A program made the translations under genes and the position numbers. The notes beneath the pieces were generated by a model. It did not search any database and was not told the origin of the DNA. It saw only the letters and a list, made by a program, of their open reading frames with translations. Source: Liolophura sinensis (taxonomy: Eukaryota > Mollusca > Polyplacophora > Chitonida > Chitonidae). From it: 64,000 nucleotides of DNA. Positions 63,062-64,000 of this stretch are shown here, piece after piece. The stretch lies in the NCBI RefSeq assembly GCF_032854445.1, contig NC_088298.1, positions 6,747,504 to 6,811,503 of the forward strand, in the 5' to 3' direction. The stretch's first letter is position 1, and every line of letters begins with the position of its first letter.

Positions 63062-64000
63062 AACCAGATCCTAACCATTAATCCTAGGGTCCATTGTGGT
63101 CGAATGGTCTGTGTATTATACACCCACTATACGTTGATTTTGGTTGGACCCTGATCATCCTCCGCCTAGCATCCGAGTACAGTCAGCGAATGGGACGTTT
63201 TACGACATTCATTCCCCTGCTTGAGTTTGGTGTAACGACATCGAACGTACGCTGTAGCCCTTGTATTCTTCGCGCGATCGAGTTTCAAGCTGTAACTGCC
63301 GGACCCGTATCTGTACTATTTAAATTGTTAAAATGATTCTAAAGTTATAATGCGATTTTCTCTATAAAATTTTAGAACTTTTAGCCGATTTTGAACATAA
63401 CACGTGCGCTGACGAGACTGATATTCGTGAAAGGTAGTTATTTGGGCTATTCTACACTAAAAGCAACAATTGGATTGGAACTGCGCCCACAGATTTCTTC
63501 TTACCGGTAACAAAAATGTCCAATTTTGATCTTTGCTTTCTTTGATATATTTTCATAATTTATACATGGACAAGTAGACGAATGTTCTCAAAATATGTAA
63601 TACATTGTACAGCTAGCAAGATTTAGAATGCATATATATATATATATATATGTAGGCCTGCGGTTTACCCCACATGTCTTCAGGCGTACATAAAGGCTAC
63701 ATATGATTTCGCTCGTCCTATAATAAACACGTTTTTGTGCTTATGTAAATTTATGAACAATGGGATCGACAACTGTGAATTTGGGAATACAATTTAGGTA
63801 CTCGAGAGTAAAGGGGAAAACATTAATGCTGACCTTTACATGTGTCAGCGGTTCGAATTTTATAACTTGTAGGCCTTGTGTGATGTACCGATATGACTCT
63901 TTACATATGTATTTTCAACAGAGGTTTTTTTTTAAGCGTATATAAGCATGCAGGTCAGTTTCAAAAATTCTGAAACACCGCCCCGGTGGTATTGAGTCGT
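63062..64000. other. No confident gene
   Basis: The 80-codon plus frame 63094..63336 and 61-codon frame 63760..63945 have no recognised features. An (AT)n run lies at 63632-63651. Confidence 0.4.

Noticed and set aside
63094-63336. 80-codon plus frame
   Set aside because: No recognisable motif, no splice context; lies next to a family A copy.

Overview
The window is eukaryotic, AT-rich (estimated by eye), non-coding-dominated DNA. It almost certainly comes from a marine lophotrochozoan invertebrate, with a mollusc most likely and an annelid or brachiopod not excluded. Three things point there: about 25 copies of a tRNA-derived SINE whose 3' end (GTATAAGTGAAATATTC, then a stretch ending in AATAAATAAATA) I associate with molluscan genomes; Penelope-like and other reverse-transcriptase (RT) debris typical of such genomes; and a neuropeptide exon whose product fits lophotrochozoan allatotropins. 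There is no bacterial or viral gene organisation. Nearly all long open frames are translations of tandem repeats.

The only gene I can name is an allatotropin-type prepropeptide on the minus strand (first coding exon 52692..52909). It has a TATA box and an initiator-like motif at canonical spacing. A second well-formed but unrecognised internal exon (61658..61760, minus) has strong splice signals on both sides. Weaker exon candidates lie at 16752..16825 (-), 18817..18926 (strand unclear), 23533..23631 (+), 38605..38739 and 39404..39497 (+), 41621..41712 (+), 49719..49834 (-) and 53167..53346 (+). None of these is recognised. They rest only on codon character and splice-site context.

The rest is repeats. 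Dispersed families are: (SINE) the tRNA-derived SINE; (SINE2) a related, more decayed SINE; (A) a roughly 300-bp or longer non-coding element containing ACATGAACAGTTAGAATAA and GACAAGAGGCCGTATTTCAC, about 19 copies in both orientations; (B) a longer element whose 5' part encodes an RT C-terminal region (best at 56223..56501) followed by a long 3' region, about 10 decayed copies; (D) a SINE-like repeat containing TGCTGCTTCACTGAGACGAC; and one Penelope-like element with a GIY-YIG endonuclease (56678..58254).

Tandem arrays fill roughly 10 kb. The main ones are 46 bp at 2690..4825, 35 bp at 8936..9430, 49 bp at 12055..12500, a pyrimidine-rich 20-21 bp array at 17868..18790, 20 bp at 26130..26412, 44 bp G-rich at 27505..28830, 24 bp at 33070..35545, 31 bp at 52040..52370, 36 bp at 54790..55362, 16 bp at 60585..61505 and 40 bp at 61918..62122. 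At least three of these arrays sit inside copies of family A or B and two have units derived from the host element, so tandem arrays appear to be born inside dispersed elements here.

Repeat boundaries were read by eye and are good to about 10-30 bp. Copy numbers are estimates.
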